Positions 37,755 through 46,892 are shown, numbered from the stretch's first letter. The stretch is 64,000 nucleotides of DNA from Streptomyces lydicus (GCF_000717345.1 NZ_JNZA01000005.1:124001-188000), one strand, 5' to 3'. Numbers and translations: made by a program. Notes: a model not told the origin generated them from the letters alone.

Positions 37755-39089
37755 TCAGATCCGGCCGTCCTCCAGCATTTCGGTCACCAGTGCCGCAATG
37801 GGTGAACGCTCCGAGCGGTTCAGGGTGACGTGCGCGAACAGCGGATGCCCCTTCAGCTTCTCGACGACCGCGACCACCCCGTCGTACCGCCCGACCCGGA
37901 GGTTGTCGCGCTGGGCGACGTCATGGGTCAGCACGACCCGGGAGTTGGCCCCGATACGGGACAGAACCGTCAAAAGGACGTTCCGCTCCAGGGACTGGGC
38001 CTCGTCCACGATGACGAACGCGTCGTGCAGCGACCGCCCTCGGATGTGCGTCAGGGGCAGCACCTCCAGCATGCCGCGGCCGACCACCTCCTCGATGACG
38101 TCCTTGGTGGTCACCGCGGACAGCGTGTCGAAGACGGCCTGCGCCCAGGGGCTCATCTTCTCGGCCTCGCTGCCCGGCAGATAGCCCAGCTCCTGCCCGC
38201 CGACGGCGTACAGCGGCCGGAAGACCATCACCTTGCGGTGCTGCCGGCGTTCGAGTACGGCCTCCAGGCCCGCGCACAGCGCCAGCGCCGACTTGCCCGT
38301 ACCGGCCCGCCCGCCCATCGAGACGATGCCGACGTCCGGGTCGAGCAGCAGGTCCAGCGCGATCCGCTGTTCGGCGCTGCGGCCGTGGATCCCGAACGCC
38401 TCCCGGTCGCCCCGCACCAGCCGGACCGCGCCCTCGGCGGTGACCCGGCCGAGCGCCTTGCCGCGCTCGGACTGGAGGACGAGTCCGGTGTGCACCGGGA
38501 GTTCGGCGGCCCCCGGCAGGTGCACCGTTTCGGCCGCGAACAGGTCGTCCACCTGGTCGGCGGGGACCGTCAGCTCGGCCATCCCCGTCCAGCCGGAGTC
38601 GGTGATCGCCAGCTCGGCGCGGTACTCCTCGGCCAGCAGCCCGACCGAGGACGCCTTGATGCGCATCGGCAGGTCCTTGGAGACGACCGTGACGTCGTAC
38701 CCCTCGGCCTGGAGGTTGCGCGCCACGGCGAGGATCCGCGAGTCGTTGTCGCCGAGCCGGTGACCGTTGAGGAAGGCCGCGGGCAGGATGCCGGGGTCGG
38801 AGTGGTTCAGTTCGACCCGGAGCGACCCGCCCAGCTCTCCGATGGGGATGGGCGCGTCCAGCCGCCCGAACTGCACCCGGTACTCGTCCAGCAGGCGCAG
38901 CGCCTGGCGGGCGAAGTAGCCGAGCTCGGGATGGTGCCTCTTGGCCTCCAGCTCCGTGACCACCACGACCGGCAGCACGACCTCGTGCTCGTCGAAGCGG
39001 GCCATGGCGCCTGGATCCGCCAGCAGGACGCTGGTGTCGAGGACATAAGTGCGCCGGTCGTTGGCACGGCGCTGCTTGCTGTTCACCAC
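37755..39089 (-). CDS. PhoH-family ATPase with N-terminal PIN domain
   Basis: 444-residue PIN-PhoH fusion (YlaK type), implicated in RNA processing. The PIN domain (about 12-150) has [35 protein letters not shown] and [11 protein letters not shown]. The PhoH ATPase domain (about 230-430) has Walker [11 protein letters not shown] (about 259-268) and Walker [12 protein letters not shown]. Start GTG 39089, with GAGGGGG upstream; the adjacent GTG 39086 is equivalent. The frame extends to 39182 but without family similarity. Confidence 0.9.
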   Translation of the reverse strand: MVNSKQRRANDRRTYVLDTSVLLADPGAMARFDEHEVVLPVVVVTELEAKRHHPELGYFARQALRLLDEYRVQFGRLDAPIPIGELGGSLRVELNHSDPGILPAAFLNGHRLGDNDSRILAVARNLQAEGYDVTVVSKDLPMRIKASSVGLLAEEYRAELAITDSGWTGMAELTVPADQVDDLFAAETVHLPGAAELPVHTGLVLQSERGKALGRVTAEGAVRLVRGDREAFGIHGRSAEQRIALDLLLDPDVGIVSMGGRAGTGKSALALCAGLEAVLERRQHRKVMVFRPLYAVGGQELGYLPGSEAEKMSPWAQAVFDTLSAVTTKDVIEEVVGRGMLEVLPLTHIRGRSLHDAFVIVDEAQSLERNVLLTVLSRIGANSRVVLTHDVAQRDNLRVGRYDGVVAVVEKLKGHPLFAHVTLNRSERSPIAALVTEMLEDGRI

Positions 39090-39575
39090 GGGTGGACGAA
39101 CCCCCTCGGATGAGGTTGGGGTGCGACGGCGTCGCGGGGCGGTGTGCTCCCCCGGGGCGAGGCCCCGGGGACCCCCGGCCATCTACTGACCGGACCGGGC
39201 TCAGGCCACAGTGCGTGGGCCGAGCGCCGGCCCCTCGCGTCGCCCGTGCGGTACGCACGGATCTCCGTGATGTGCAAAGGGCCTCCCGGGCGGACGGCCC
39301 CATGCCGTCCGCTGAGATGCGGCGCCCGATGGCTTGTTCCGGACGCCGACCTGGAAGGGATATTCCCTCGAACCCCCGCCGCCATGCCACGGCATATGAC
39401 GCACGGTCGATGAACCTTTGGTAACGCGTGATCGCCGGGCGGCGCGCGCCGGGGCCGGCCGGGCCCCGGGCCGAGAAGGCGTCAGAAAGGCCCCGGTCAC
39501 GGGGGCGTGGGGCCGGCCGCCCCCGGAAGCCGTGTGCGCCGGGGGCCTGGCGCGAACCGCACGCCGGTGGGGGGC
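39090..39575. other. Intergenic region between phoH and uppS (486 bases)
   Basis: No convincing gene; the open frames here are short and low-complexity. It contains a 9-bp GC hairpin CCCCGGGGC-GAG-GCCCCGGGG (39150-39170) about 60 bases upstream of phoH, and an A+T-richer stretch near 39340-39430. The phoH promoter should be in it. Confidence 0.4.
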
Positions 39576-40373
39576 CTAGAAGCCGTAGCGGCGGTGCCGG
39601 GCGGCGTAGTCGCGCAGCGCGCGCAGGAAGTCGACCTTCCGGAAGGCCGGCCAGAAGACCTCGCAGAAGTAGTACTCCGAATGGGCGCTCTGCCACAGCA
39701 TGAAGCCGGAGAGCCGCTGCTCACCGCTGGTGCGGATCACCAGGTCCGGGTCCGGCTGGCCGCGGGTGTAGAGGTGCTCCGAGATCAGGTCGATGTCGAC
39801 GATCTCGGCCAGTTCCTCGAAGGACGTGCCGCGCTCGGCGTGGTCCAGCAGCAGCGAACGCACCGCGTCGGCGATCTCCTGGCGGCCGCCGTAGCCCACG
39901 GCCACGTTCACCAGGATGCCGCTGTTGTCGTGGGTGGCCTGCTCGGACTCCTTGAGCACCCGCTGGGTGGCTTCCGGGAGCAGGTCACGGTTGCCGACGT
40001 GGTGCACCCGCCAGCGGCCGTCGGCGGCCAGGTCCCGCACGGTGTTCTCGATGATGCCCAGCAGCGGCTTCAGCTCGCCCTCGGGCCGGTCGAGGTTGTC
40101 CGTCGACAGCATCCACAGCGTGACGACCTCGACGTCGGTCTCCTCGCACCAGCCCAGCAGTTCGCTGATCTTGGCCGCACCCGCCTGGTGGCCCTGTTCG
40201 GCCGTCCGCCCGTCGGCCCGCGCCCAGCGCCGGTTGCCGTCCAGGATGACGCCGATGTGCTTGGGCACCTGGGTGTGATCCAGGCGGCCCTCCACCCGAC
40301 GCGCGTACAGCCGGTAAACCAGATTGCGCAGTGCAGGCGGATACGGGATGCGCATCCCGGAAGATCGCAGCAT
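39576..40373 (-). CDS. uppS: Isoprenyl (undecaprenyl/polyprenyl) diphosphate synthase
   Basis: cis-Prenyltransferase that makes the lipid carrier for cell-wall synthesis. The 265-residue protein has HIGVILDGNRRWA (Asp45 catalytic), GWCEETDVEVVTLWMLSTDN, NVAVGYGGRQEI, and the C-terminal DLVIRTSGEQRLSGFMLWQ plus SEYYF motifs. Start ATG 40373 has GGAGG about 13 bases upstream; ATG 40355 is an alternative. It is divergent from the aldo/keto reductase gene. Chain length is not predictable from sequence alone. Confidence 0.93.
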   Translation of the reverse strand: MLRSSGMRIPYPPALRNLVYRLYARRVEGRLDHTQVPKHIGVILDGNRRWARADGRTAEQGHQAGAAKISELLGWCEETDVEVVTLWMLSTDNLDRPEGELKPLLGIIENTVRDLAADGRWRVHHVGNRDLLPEATQRVLKESEQATHDNSGILVNVAVGYGGRQEIADAVRSLLLDHAERGTSFEELAEIVDIDLISEHLYTRGQPDPDLVIRTSGEQRLSGFMLWQSAHSEYYFCEVFWPAFRKVDFLRALRDYAARHRRYGF

Positions 40374-40495
40374 GTATGGTCCAGCCCCTCCGTGCCAATG
40401 GCGGTCGCCCCGTCGCCTCAAGTGGGCAACTTTACTTCTCGGCCGTCGCGACAGCCCAATCAGGTAGGTCACAAGTACGTGATAGGGAGATGAGC

Positions 40496-41527
40496 ATGAC
40501 TGGCACCGACTACCGCGCCGCGGATTCCCGCTACGACTCGATGAAGTACCGGCGAACGGGTCGCAGCGGACTCAAACTCCCCGCTATCTCCCTTGGACTC
40601 TGGCACAACTTCGGGGATGACCGCACCCTGAGCTCCCAGCGGGCCATCCTGCGCCGCGCCTTCGACCTGGGCGTCACCCACTTCGATCTGGCCAACAACT
40701 ACGGCCCGCCGCCCGGCTCGGCCGAGCTGAACTTCGGAAAGATCTTCGCGCAGGACTTCCGGGGCTACCGCGACGAGATCATTCTCTCCACGAAGGCCGG
40801 ATATCTGATGCACCCCGGGCCCTACGGCGAATGGGGTTCGCGGAAATATCTCCTCTCGTCGTTGGATGCGTCACTGAAGCGGATGGGTGTCGATTACGTC
40901 GATATCTTCTACTCGCACCGCTTCGACCCGGAGACTCCGCTCGAGGAGACGATGGGTGCCCTGGCCTCCGCCGTCCAGCAGGGCAAGGCCCTCTACGTCG
41001 GCATCTCGTCGTACAACGCCGAGCAGACCCGGCAGGCGGCCGGCATCCTGCGCGGCATGGGCGTACCGGCCCTGATCCACCAGCCCTCGTACTCGATGAT
41101 CAACCGCTGGACCGAGGACGATCAGCTGCTGGACACCCTCGAGGACGAGGGGATGGGCTGCATCTCCTTCGCCCCGCTGGCCCAGGGCATGCTCACGGAC
41201 AAGTACCTCAAGGGCATCCCCGAGGGCTCCCGCGCCGCCCAGGGCAAGTCGCTGGACCCGAAGCTGCTGTCCGAGGAGGTGGTCCGCCGGCTGCGTGGGC
41301 TGAACGAGATCGCCGCCCGCCGCGAGCAGTCCCTGGCCCAGCTCGCGCTCGGCTGGGTGCTGCGCGACGAGCGCATGACCTCCGCCCTCATCGGCGCCAG
41401 CAGCGTCGCCCAGTTGGAGGCCAACATCGCCGCGCTGGACGCGCCGGCGATCACGGACGCGGAACTGGCCGAGATCGACGAGTTCGCGAGGACCACGGAC
41501 GGCGTGAACATCTGGGCCCGGCGGTGA
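40496..41527 (+). CDS. Aldo/keto reductase (YghZ/GAP-reductase-like)
   Basis: 343-residue NADPH-dependent TIM-barrel reductase, most like L-glyceraldehyde-3-phosphate reductase (YghZ) and Kv-beta-type members. It has FDLANNYGPPPGSAE (catalytic Asp and Tyr), STKAGYLMHPGPYGEWGSRK, DIFYSHRFDPETPLEET (catalytic His) and LRDERMTSALIGASSV (cofactor). ATG 40496 has GGGAG six bases upstream; ATG 40490 overlaps that site. Physiological substrate unknown; detoxification of reactive aldehydes is typical. Confidence 0.9.
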   Translation: MTGTDYRAADSRYDSMKYRRTGRSGLKLPAISLGLWHNFGDDRTLSSQRAILRRAFDLGVTHFDLANNYGPPPGSAELNFGKIFAQDFRGYRDEIILSTKAGYLMHPGPYGEWGSRKYLLSSLDASLKRMGVDYVDIFYSHRFDPETPLEETMGALASAVQQGKALYVGISSYNAEQTRQAAGILRGMGVPALIHQPSYSMINRWTEDDQLLDTLEDEGMGCISFAPLAQGMLTDKYLKGIPEGSRAAQGKSLDPKLLSEEVVRRLRGLNEIAARREQSLAQLALGWVLRDERMTSALIGASSVAQLEANIAALDAPAITDAELAEIDEFARTTDGVNIWARR

Positions 41528-41621
41528 CGACCGCTGCCGCCCCGGTCGCCCGGCCCCTGCCGTAGCGGAGAGCCGGGGCCGGCCCCGGGGAGACCCGCGG
41601 CCGGCCCCGGGCAAGAAAAAG

Positions 41622-41656
41622 CGGGCCGGTCCGTGGGGGGGATACGGACCGGCCCG
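41622..41656. terminator. Terminator between aldo/keto reductase and prepilin peptidase genes
   Basis: Perfect 13-bp stem CGGGCCGGTCCGT / ACGGACCGGCCCG with a 9-base loop in the convergent intergenic region. Confidence 0.8.
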
Positions 41657-41777
41657 AGGGGGGGTTTCCACCATAACCCCGCGGAAGGCGTGGTGCGCGC
41701 ACCGGCGCGCGCCGCGGCGTGGCGCGGGCGGCCCGGAGCGTACGGGGTCGCCCGGAACGGCCCCGCGCGCCACCGGC

Positions 41778-42512
41778 TCAGGGCGCCGCGGCGGCCCCCA
41801 GGAGCAGACCGCAGAAGGCCCCGCTGATCATGAAGGGCCCCAGGGGCATGGGGGTTTTCCGGCCTCCGCGCCGGACGAGCACCAGCCCCGCCCCGTAGAG
41901 CGCGCCGAGCAGCACCCCCGCCGCTCCCCCGGTGACCAGCGTGCGCCAGCCGTACCACCCAAGGGCGACCCCCAGGCCGGCGGCCAGCTTGACGTCGCCC
42001 AGGCCGAGCCCCGACCGGTTGATCACGTACAGCAGGAAGTAGAAGCCCGCGAGGAGCAGGCCGGCCAGCAGGGCCCGGCGCCAGGCCGCGGTCTCGCCGG
42101 TGAGCAGCGCGACGAGGCCCAGCATCCCCGCCCCGGTCGCCGCGAGCGACAGCGTCAGCGCGTCCGGGAGCCGCCGGACCCGCCAGTCGACGGTCACCAT
42201 CAGCAGCGCGAGCGGCGCCATCACCAGCCAGGCGACGAGTTCCGGCCGCGGGCCGGTGGCCGCCGCGAGGGCGGCGCAGACCAGCGCGGTCGCGGTCGCG
42301 GCGGGCAGCGCGGCGGGCCCGTAGGCCCCGCAGTGCGGACAGCGCCCCGGGCCGAGCCAGCCCCGTGCCGCACCCGTGAGCGGATGCCCGCCGGGGCACC
42401 GGGCGCGCCACTCCTCCTCCGGCTCGACGGCCATCCGGTAGGCGGGCCGCGGCAGGAGCAGCCCGACGGCGGCCCCGTAGGCGGCGGCGAGAACCATCAG
42501 CGTCACTGGCAC
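41778..42512 (-). CDS. Prepilin peptidase (A24 family, TadV-like)
   Basis: 244-residue integral membrane aspartic peptidase. The two catalytic Asp are in TVDWRVRRLPDALT and GLGLGDVKLAAGLG. A cytoplasmic Cys-rich loop (ARCPGGHP, GRCPHCGAYG) resembles the zinc loop of full-length type IV prepilin peptidases. About seven helices. GTG 42512 start. It should process the Flp pilin and TadE-like pseudopilins encoded from 47.7 to 52.3 kb, and is separated from them by five unrelated genes. Confidence 0.88.
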   Translation of the reverse strand: MPVTLMVLAAAYGAAVGLLLPRPAYRMAVEPEEEWRARCPGGHPLTGAARGWLGPGRCPHCGAYGPAALPAATATALVCAALAAATGPRPELVAWLVMAPLALLMVTVDWRVRRLPDALTLSLAATGAGMLGLVALLTGETAAWRRALLAGLLLAGFYFLLYVINRSGLGLGDVKLAAGLGVALGWYGWRTLVTGGAAGVLLGALYGAGLVLVRRGGRKTPMPLGPFMISGAFCGLLLGAAAAP

Positions 42513-42587
42513 CCGTCGACCCTAGAGCGTGCCGGCGGGCCGGGGTGGGCGGACCGGGGAGGTGCCGAAGCTGATAGAAACGCCGGC

Positions 42588-42998
42588 ATGGCGCGGTGGG
42601 AGAACGGCCCGGGGATGCTGCACGGTGCGGACTGCGCCGTTCCGGTGGAGATCGCGGCGTCCTACCGCGCGCGTACCCGTGGTCTGCTGGGCCGCGACGG
42701 CATCGCGGGGGCGCTGCTGCTGACCCCGGCGAGCGGGGTGCACACCTTCCGGATGCGGTTCGCGATCGATGTGGCCTATCTGGGGCGGGACTTCACCGTG
42801 CTGGGCGTACGGACGATGCGGCCGGGCCGGCTGGGGCTCCCCCGGCTCCGCGCCCGGCACGTCCTGGAGGCGGAGGCCGGCGCGATGGCGCGGTGGGGCC
42901 TGCGCCGCGGGCTGCGGCTGCGTCTCGAAGTGGCCGGACCGGACGGCGCGCCCCTGCCTCCGGAGGCACCCCCTACGGACGCACCTCCTACGGGCTGA
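42588..42998 (+). CDS. DUF192 protein
   Basis: 136-residue DUF192 protein with RARTRGLLGRDGIAGALLL, GVHTFRMRFAIDVAYL and LEAEAGAMARWGLRRG, all family landmarks. The beta-barrel fold is of unknown function. It lacks the signal peptide many members have. ATG 42588. It is divergent from the prepilin peptidase; from memory DUF192 genes recur beside actinomycete tad loci, so a role in pilus assembly is possible but unproven. Confidence 0.85.
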   Translation: MARWENGPGMLHGADCAVPVEIAASYRARTRGLLGRDGIAGALLLTPASGVHTFRMRFAIDVAYLGRDFTVLGVRTMRPGRLGLPRLRARHVLEAEAGAMARWGLRRGLRLRLEVAGPDGAPLPPEAPPTDAPPTG

Positions 42999-43017
42999 CG
43001 CCCCGTCGCCCGGCCGC

Positions 43018-43464
43018 TCACTCCCGCCAGTCGGCGACCAGACCCAGCAGGCCGGGGAACCGCGTCTCCAGGTCGGCCACCCGGACATGGCTGCGCCGCT
43101 CCAGGCCGTACTGGCGCTGACGGATCAGACCGGCTTCGCGCAGCGCCCTGAAGTGGTGGGTGAGCGAGGACTTGGGGCGGTCGAGGCCGAACCAGCCGCA
43201 GGTGTGGTCGAACGCCTCGGACTCCAGCAGCAGCGTGCGCACGATGCGCATCCGGAGCGGGTCGCTCAGCGCGCCCATGACGACGTCCAGCCGCAGCGCG
43301 TCGCGGTCCGGCTCCGGCAGCGGATCGGGAGCGCCGGGCGGCACGGGCCGCTGCAGCGCGGCGAGGTCGAGCCGCAACGGGCGCCCGCCGCCTGCCCTTT
43401 CGGCTCCGCCCGCCTTCTCGGCTCCGCCCGTCTTCCCGGTTCCCTTCGCCGTGGTGGACGACAT
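43018..43464 (-). CDS. ArsR-family regulator
   Basis: 148-residue winged-helix repressor. After a Gly/Lys-rich N terminus the DNA-binding domain runs about 55-125: VVMGALSDPLRMRIVRTLLL, KSSLTHHFRALREAGLIRQR, YGLERRSHVRV. A Cys in HTCGWFG precedes the recognition helix. ATG 43464 has GGAGG upstream. It is divergent from an MFS exporter with three matching palindromes between them, so it very likely represses that exporter and itself. Confidence 0.88.
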   Translation of the reverse strand: MSSTTAKGTGKTGGAEKAGGAERAGGGRPLRLDLAALQRPVPPGAPDPLPEPDRDALRLDVVMGALSDPLRMRIVRTLLLESEAFDHTCGWFGLDRPKSSLTHHFRALREAGLIRQRQYGLERRSHVRVADLETRFPGLLGLVADWRE

Positions 43465-43498
43465 CCGGGTGCTCCTCCCTCTCGGCCACGCGCTCCGT

Positions 43499-43570
43499 TG
43501 TACGACTTGCATCGTACTGCCATTGCCTGTACGAATCTTCTCGTACAGCTTGTACGAAGTAACTCGTACA
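43499..43570. promoter_or_regulatory. Three tandem palindromic operators TGTACGA-N6-TCGTACA
   Basis: Sites at 43499-43518 (last base T instead of A), 43528-43547 and 43551-43570, all with a 6-base spacer. They fill the short region between the divergent ArsR and MFS genes; the third ends 22 bases before the MFS start. Confidence 0.85.
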
Positions 43571-43592
43571 GGCCGGAGGAGGAGGGGACCCG

Positions 43593-44879
43593 ATGACCGA
43601 AACCCGAACGCCAGCCGTGCCCGCACCCCGCACGGCACCCGCGACCCGGCCCGTGCCGGTGGCACCCACGGCGCCGCCGCCACCCGTCCGCGAGATCTGG
43701 TTCGCCGCCTGGCCGGTGGTCGCGCTCTTCATCCTGTCGAATGCGGCGATGCCGCTGTACGGCGTCTGGCAGCACCAACTGGGCTTCGGTTCCGGCACTT
43801 TGACGCTCGTCTACGCCGCGTATGTGGTCGGGCTGCTCGGCACGCTGCTGGTGGCGGGCGTCGCCTCGGACCGGCTGGGCCGCAAGCCGGTCCTGGTGCC
43901 GGCGCTGCTGCTGGGCATCGTCGCCTGCCTCGTCTACGCCACCGCGCCCTCGGTGGCCGCGCTGGCCGCGGCCCGCCTGCTGACCGGGATCGCCACCGGC
44001 GCCGCGGTGTCGGCCGGCATGGCCGCGGTGACCGATCTCGCGGCCGGACGGACCCTCGGCCCGCTGCTGGCTTCCACGGGGATGGTGCTGGGCGCCGGGA
44101 TCGGCCCCGTACTGGCCGGGGTGCTCTCGGAGACCGCGCCCGCGCCGACCGTCACCGTCTTCGGCGTCGAAGCGGTCCTGCTGGCAACGGCGTTGGCGGT
44201 GGTGGCGCGGATGCCGCTGCCGCGCAGCCGGCCGGGGCGCGACGCCCGTGCCGCCTCCCCTGCGACCGCCGGCTCCTCCGGTTCCTGGGTGCGACTGCCG
44301 GCCGTCCCCCGGGCCAACCGCCGCCATCTCGCACTGGGGCTGGCCGGGTTCGCCCCGGGCATCAGCGCCACCGCGTTCGTCCTCTCGCTGGGACCGTCCC
44401 TGCTGACCGGGCTGCTCGGTACGGCGAACCGCGCGCTGGCGGGCGGCATGGCGCTGGCGATGTTCCTGTCCGCGACCGGCGTGCAGTTCGCGCTGCGCCG
44501 GCCGGCGGTCCGCACCGTCCTGCTCGTCTCCGGCGCCGCCACCGTCTCCGCCACCCTGGCCCTGGTCACCGCGATCCACACCGGCGCCCTGGCACCGCTG
44601 CTCGCCTCGGTGGTCCTGGCCGGCGCGGGCCAGGGCGCGGGGCAGCTCGGCGGGCTGACGCTGCTGAGCCGCGAGGTCCCGGCCCATCGCCGCGCGGAGG
44701 CCAACGCGGCCCTGAACGCGGGCGGTTACCTCCTCGCCGGCGCCCTCCCCGTCGCCGACGGCTACCTCAGTGACGCCCTCGGCCTGCCGACGGCCGCCAC
44801 CCTCTTCGGACTCGCCGTCGCGGCCCTCGCGGCGGCGGGGGCGGCACTGGTGACCCTGCGGGGCAGGGACGCGCGGTAG
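43593..44879 (+). CDS. MFS transporter
   Basis: 428-residue major facilitator with 12 predicted helices after a Pro/Ala-rich N terminus. The motif between helices 2 and 3 is GVASDRLGRKPVLVPALL. Others are ARLLTGIATGAAVSAGMAAV and GQGAGQLGGLTLLSREVP. ATG 43593 has GGAGG upstream. Drug or metabolite efflux under control of the divergent ArsR regulator is the natural reading. The substrate is unknown. Confidence 0.88.
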   Translation: MTETRTPAVPAPRTAPATRPVPVAPTAPPPPVREIWFAAWPVVALFILSNAAMPLYGVWQHQLGFGSGTLTLVYAAYVVGLLGTLLVAGVASDRLGRKPVLVPALLLGIVACLVYATAPSVAALAAARLLTGIATGAAVSAGMAAVTDLAAGRTLGPLLASTGMVLGAGIGPVLAGVLSETAPAPTVTVFGVEAVLLATALAVVARMPLPRSRPGRDARAASPATAGSSGSWVRLPAVPRANRRHLALGLAGFAPGISATAFVLSLGPSLLTGLLGTANRALAGGMALAMFLSATGVQFALRRPAVRTVLLVSGAATVSATLALVTAIHTGALAPLLASVVLAGAGQGAGQLGGLTLLSREVPAHRRAEANAALNAGGYLLAGALPVADGYLSDALGLPTAATLFGLAVAALAAAGAALVTLRGRDAR

Positions 44880-44884
44880 CCGAA

Positions 44885-44910
44885 CGACGCCCCGGGTGCC
44901 GGGCGCGTCG
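44885..44910. terminator. Imperfect hairpin between MFS and TetR genes
   Basis: CGACGCCCCGG / CCGGGCGCGTCG with one bulge, between convergent genes; a weak terminator candidate. Confidence 0.4.
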
Positions 44911-44922
44911 CCGCCGCGGCGG

Positions 44923-45504
44923 TCAGAAGGCGGCGAGGGCCGCGTCCGCGACCGCCTCCAGGGCGGCGCGGTCGACGCCGGCGCGCGCGGAGACGCGGAG
45001 GCCGCCGATGGTGGCGATGACGAGGTGGGCGAGGGTGCGGGCGTCCCGGTCACCGGTGAGGTCGCCGGCGCGCCGGCCGGACTCGATCACGGCGCGGAGC
45101 GCTTCCAGCCGCACGCCGTAGTCGCGCTCCAACGAGGCGGCGACGGACGGGTCATGGGCCGCCACCTCGACGCAGGAGTTGACGACCAGGCAGCCCCGGC
45201 CGTCCGCGTCGTCCGCGCACTCCTCGTCGATCACCCGCTGGAGCAGCGCGCGGATCTTCTGCCGGGTGGGCAGCTCGCCCTCCAGGAGCGCGGCGAGTTC
45301 GCCGTTCTTGCGCTCCATGTAGCGGGCCAGGGCCCGTTCGAAGAGGTCGTGCTTGCTCTTGAAGGTGTTGTAGATGCTGCTGCGGCCCAGGCCCGTGGCA
45401 TCACACAGGTCCTGGGTGGACGTCGCCTCGTAGCCGGCGGCCCAGAACGCCTCCATCGCGGCGTCCACCGCCCGCGCCTCGTCGAACTTCCTGGGCCGTG
45501 CCAT
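44923..45504 (-). CDS. TetR-family regulator
   Basis: 193-residue repressor. The N-terminal TetR domain is KFDEARAVDAAMEAFWAAGY, TSTQDLCDATGLGRSSIYNTF, KSKHDLFERAL. The C-terminal ligand domain contains a Cys in GRGCLVVNSCVEVA. This subfamily (AcrR/NemR/YxaF type) often controls redox or electrophile responses. ATG 45504. A perfect palindrome lies 20 bases upstream. No obvious target is divergent; it may be an orphan or act on the neighbouring MFS gene. Confidence 0.88.
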   Translation of the reverse strand: MARPRKFDEARAVDAAMEAFWAAGYEATSTQDLCDATGLGRSSIYNTFKSKHDLFERALARYMERKNGELAALLEGELPTRQKIRALLQRVIDEECADDADGRGCLVVNSCVEVAAHDPSVAASLERDYGVRLEALRAVIESGRRAGDLTGDRDARTLAHLVIATIGGLRVSARAGVDRAALEAVADAALAAF

Positions 45505-45523
45505 GGCGGCACGCTACCACCTT

Positions 45524-45541
45524 TTGGATCGCTCGATCCAA
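45524..45541. promoter_or_regulatory. TetR operator candidate
   Basis: TTGGATCG-CT-CGATCCAA, perfect 8-bp arms, 20 bases before the TetR start. Position and symmetry fit autorepression. Confidence 0.7.
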
Positions 45542-45657
45542 TACTCGGGGCCCGTACCGTGCGCACAACAAGCCGGCGGGCGCCGTGGTCGTCCGCGGCC
45601 GGAGGCGCGCGGCGCAGCCGGGCCGGGGCCCGCCCGCGGCCGCCCAGCCGCCCGGGC

Positions 45658-46296
45658 TCACGAGCCGGCGCGCGGGAAACTGACCTCGACCCGGCGGTTC
45701 TTCTTGCGGCCTTCCTCGGTGCTGTTGTCGGCGATCGGGTACTGCTCGCCGTAGCCGCGGATCTGGAAGCTCACCGAGGAACCGAGGTCCTTGGCCAGTT
45801 CCTGCTGCACGGCGTTGGCCCGCTTCCTGGACAGCACCAGACCGTGGCTCGCCGACCCGAGGTTGTCGGTGAAGCCGAAGACCCGCAGGCTGGTGGCGTT
45901 CTGCTTCTTGACCTCGGTAGCGATGGTCCCGATGCGGGAGAGCGCGTCCGGGGTCAGCTCGGCGCTGTCCTTGCCGAAGAGCACCTCCGCCTGGAGCGAG
46001 AAGGTCACGTTGTCGTTGGTGTCCTGCCGCCGCTCGGAGCCGTCGTCGGTCTCCACGATCGACTTGATGTTGAGCACCTTGGACGGGGCGAGCTTGGCGC
46101 CCTGGACCATCCTGAGGTCGGGGTCGTTGGCGTCGATCTTGACCGGGGGGCTGGAGTCCTCGGTCATGCCGGGCGGGTCGGCGTGCGCGGCCGGGACCGA
46201 CAGGGCGGCGGTCAGCAGCAGCGCGACGGCGCCGGCGACCGCACTGCGGGTCGCTCGGGGCGCTCGGGGGGCACGGGGCGTCTGGGTCGCGGTCAT
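45658..46296 (-). CDS. Secreted OmpA-like peptidoglycan-binding protein of the Tad locus
   Basis: 212 residues. The signal peptide (about 1-38, basic then AVAGAVALLLTAALSVPAAHA) is followed by a region of about 60 residues and an OmpA-C domain (about 95-210). The domain shows FSLQAEVLFGKDSAELTPDA, RVFGFTDNLGSASHGLVLSRKRANAV and GRKKNRRVEVSF, the latter with the peptidoglycan-binding Arg. It starts at ATG 46296, 11 bases after the lipoprotein stop. In tad loci of Gram-negatives an OmpA-domain protein is common; here it may anchor the pilus to peptidoglycan. Confidence 0.88.
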   Translation of the reverse strand: MTATQTPRAPRAPRATRSAVAGAVALLLTAALSVPAAHADPPGMTEDSSPPVKIDANDPDLRMVQGAKLAPSKVLNIKSIVETDDGSERRQDTNDNVTFSLQAEVLFGKDSAELTPDALSRIGTIATEVKKQNATSLRVFGFTDNLGSASHGLVLSRKRANAVQQELAKDLGSSVSFQIRGYGEQYPIADNSTEEGRKKNRRVEVSFPRAGS

Positions 46297-46307
46297 CGGG
46301 TGCCCGC

Positions 46308-46892
46308 TCAGTCCGTGATCTGCACGCTGGCCGGCGGCATGGTCGGCAGCTGGAAGTCGACCTCGGTCACCTTGGCCGGCGGCGCCGGGAACTGCGCGAA
46401 GATCGGGCGGCTGGCGCCCGGCATGAGGCCGCTCAGGCCGGTCGTGCACAGGCATTCGCCGTTGGTGTCGCGCAGCACCAGATAGCGCTTCTTCCCCGCC
46501 TTGTCGACGAGGGTGGCCCCGGAAATGGAGGAACGGGAGCGCAGCTCGGTCTCGTTGGAGCGCCAGTCGATGGCGTTGAAGGCGCGGCTGCCGTGGTTGG
46601 CGACCGTACCGCTGACGGTGACGAACCCTCCGGAGTCCCGGACGACGGAGTTCAGGGTGACCACGACGCCGTCGGGGCCCTTCATCTCGCCGATCACCTT
46701 GCTGGAGTCGGCCGCCGGGGTGCCGGGGCCGCCGTCCTTGGGGGTGGCGCTGCGGGACGGCGGGTTCTTGCCGTCCGTCTGCCCGCCGCCGTCACCGCCA
46801 CCACCGCAGCCGGCCACGACGAGAGCCAGGCCGACAGCGCTCGCCATGGCGACCGCTCCCCTGGCGGCCTTCGTGGTGCGCCGAATGCTCAT
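46308..46892 (-). CDS. Predicted lipoprotein of the Tad locus
   Basis: 194 residues with a lipobox LVVAGC (Cys29) after a basic signal peptide, then a Gly/Pro/Ser linker to about residue 60. A beta-sandwich-like domain follows (GVVVTLNSVVRDSGGFVTVSGTV, NHGSRAFNAIDW, MPGASRPIFAQFPAPPAKV). This resembles DUF4352-type exposed domains. It lies between the TadG-like and OmpA genes in the same direction. Surface-anchored accessory role inferred. Confidence 0.8.
   Translation of the reverse strand: MSIRRTTKAARGAVAMASAVGLALVVAGCGGGGDGGGQTDGKNPPSRSATPKDGGPGTPAADSSKVIGEMKGPDGVVVTLNSVVRDSGGFVTVSGTVANHGSRAFNAIDWRSNETELRSRSSISGATLVDKAGKKRYLVLRDTNGECLCTTGLSGLMPGASRPIFAQFPAPPAKVTEVDFQLPTMPPASVQITD

Noticed and set aside
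39083..39385. 100-residue minus-strand frame upstream of phoH
   Set aside because: Low-complexity, overlaps the phoH start, contains the GC hairpin, and no homologous pattern is recognisable.
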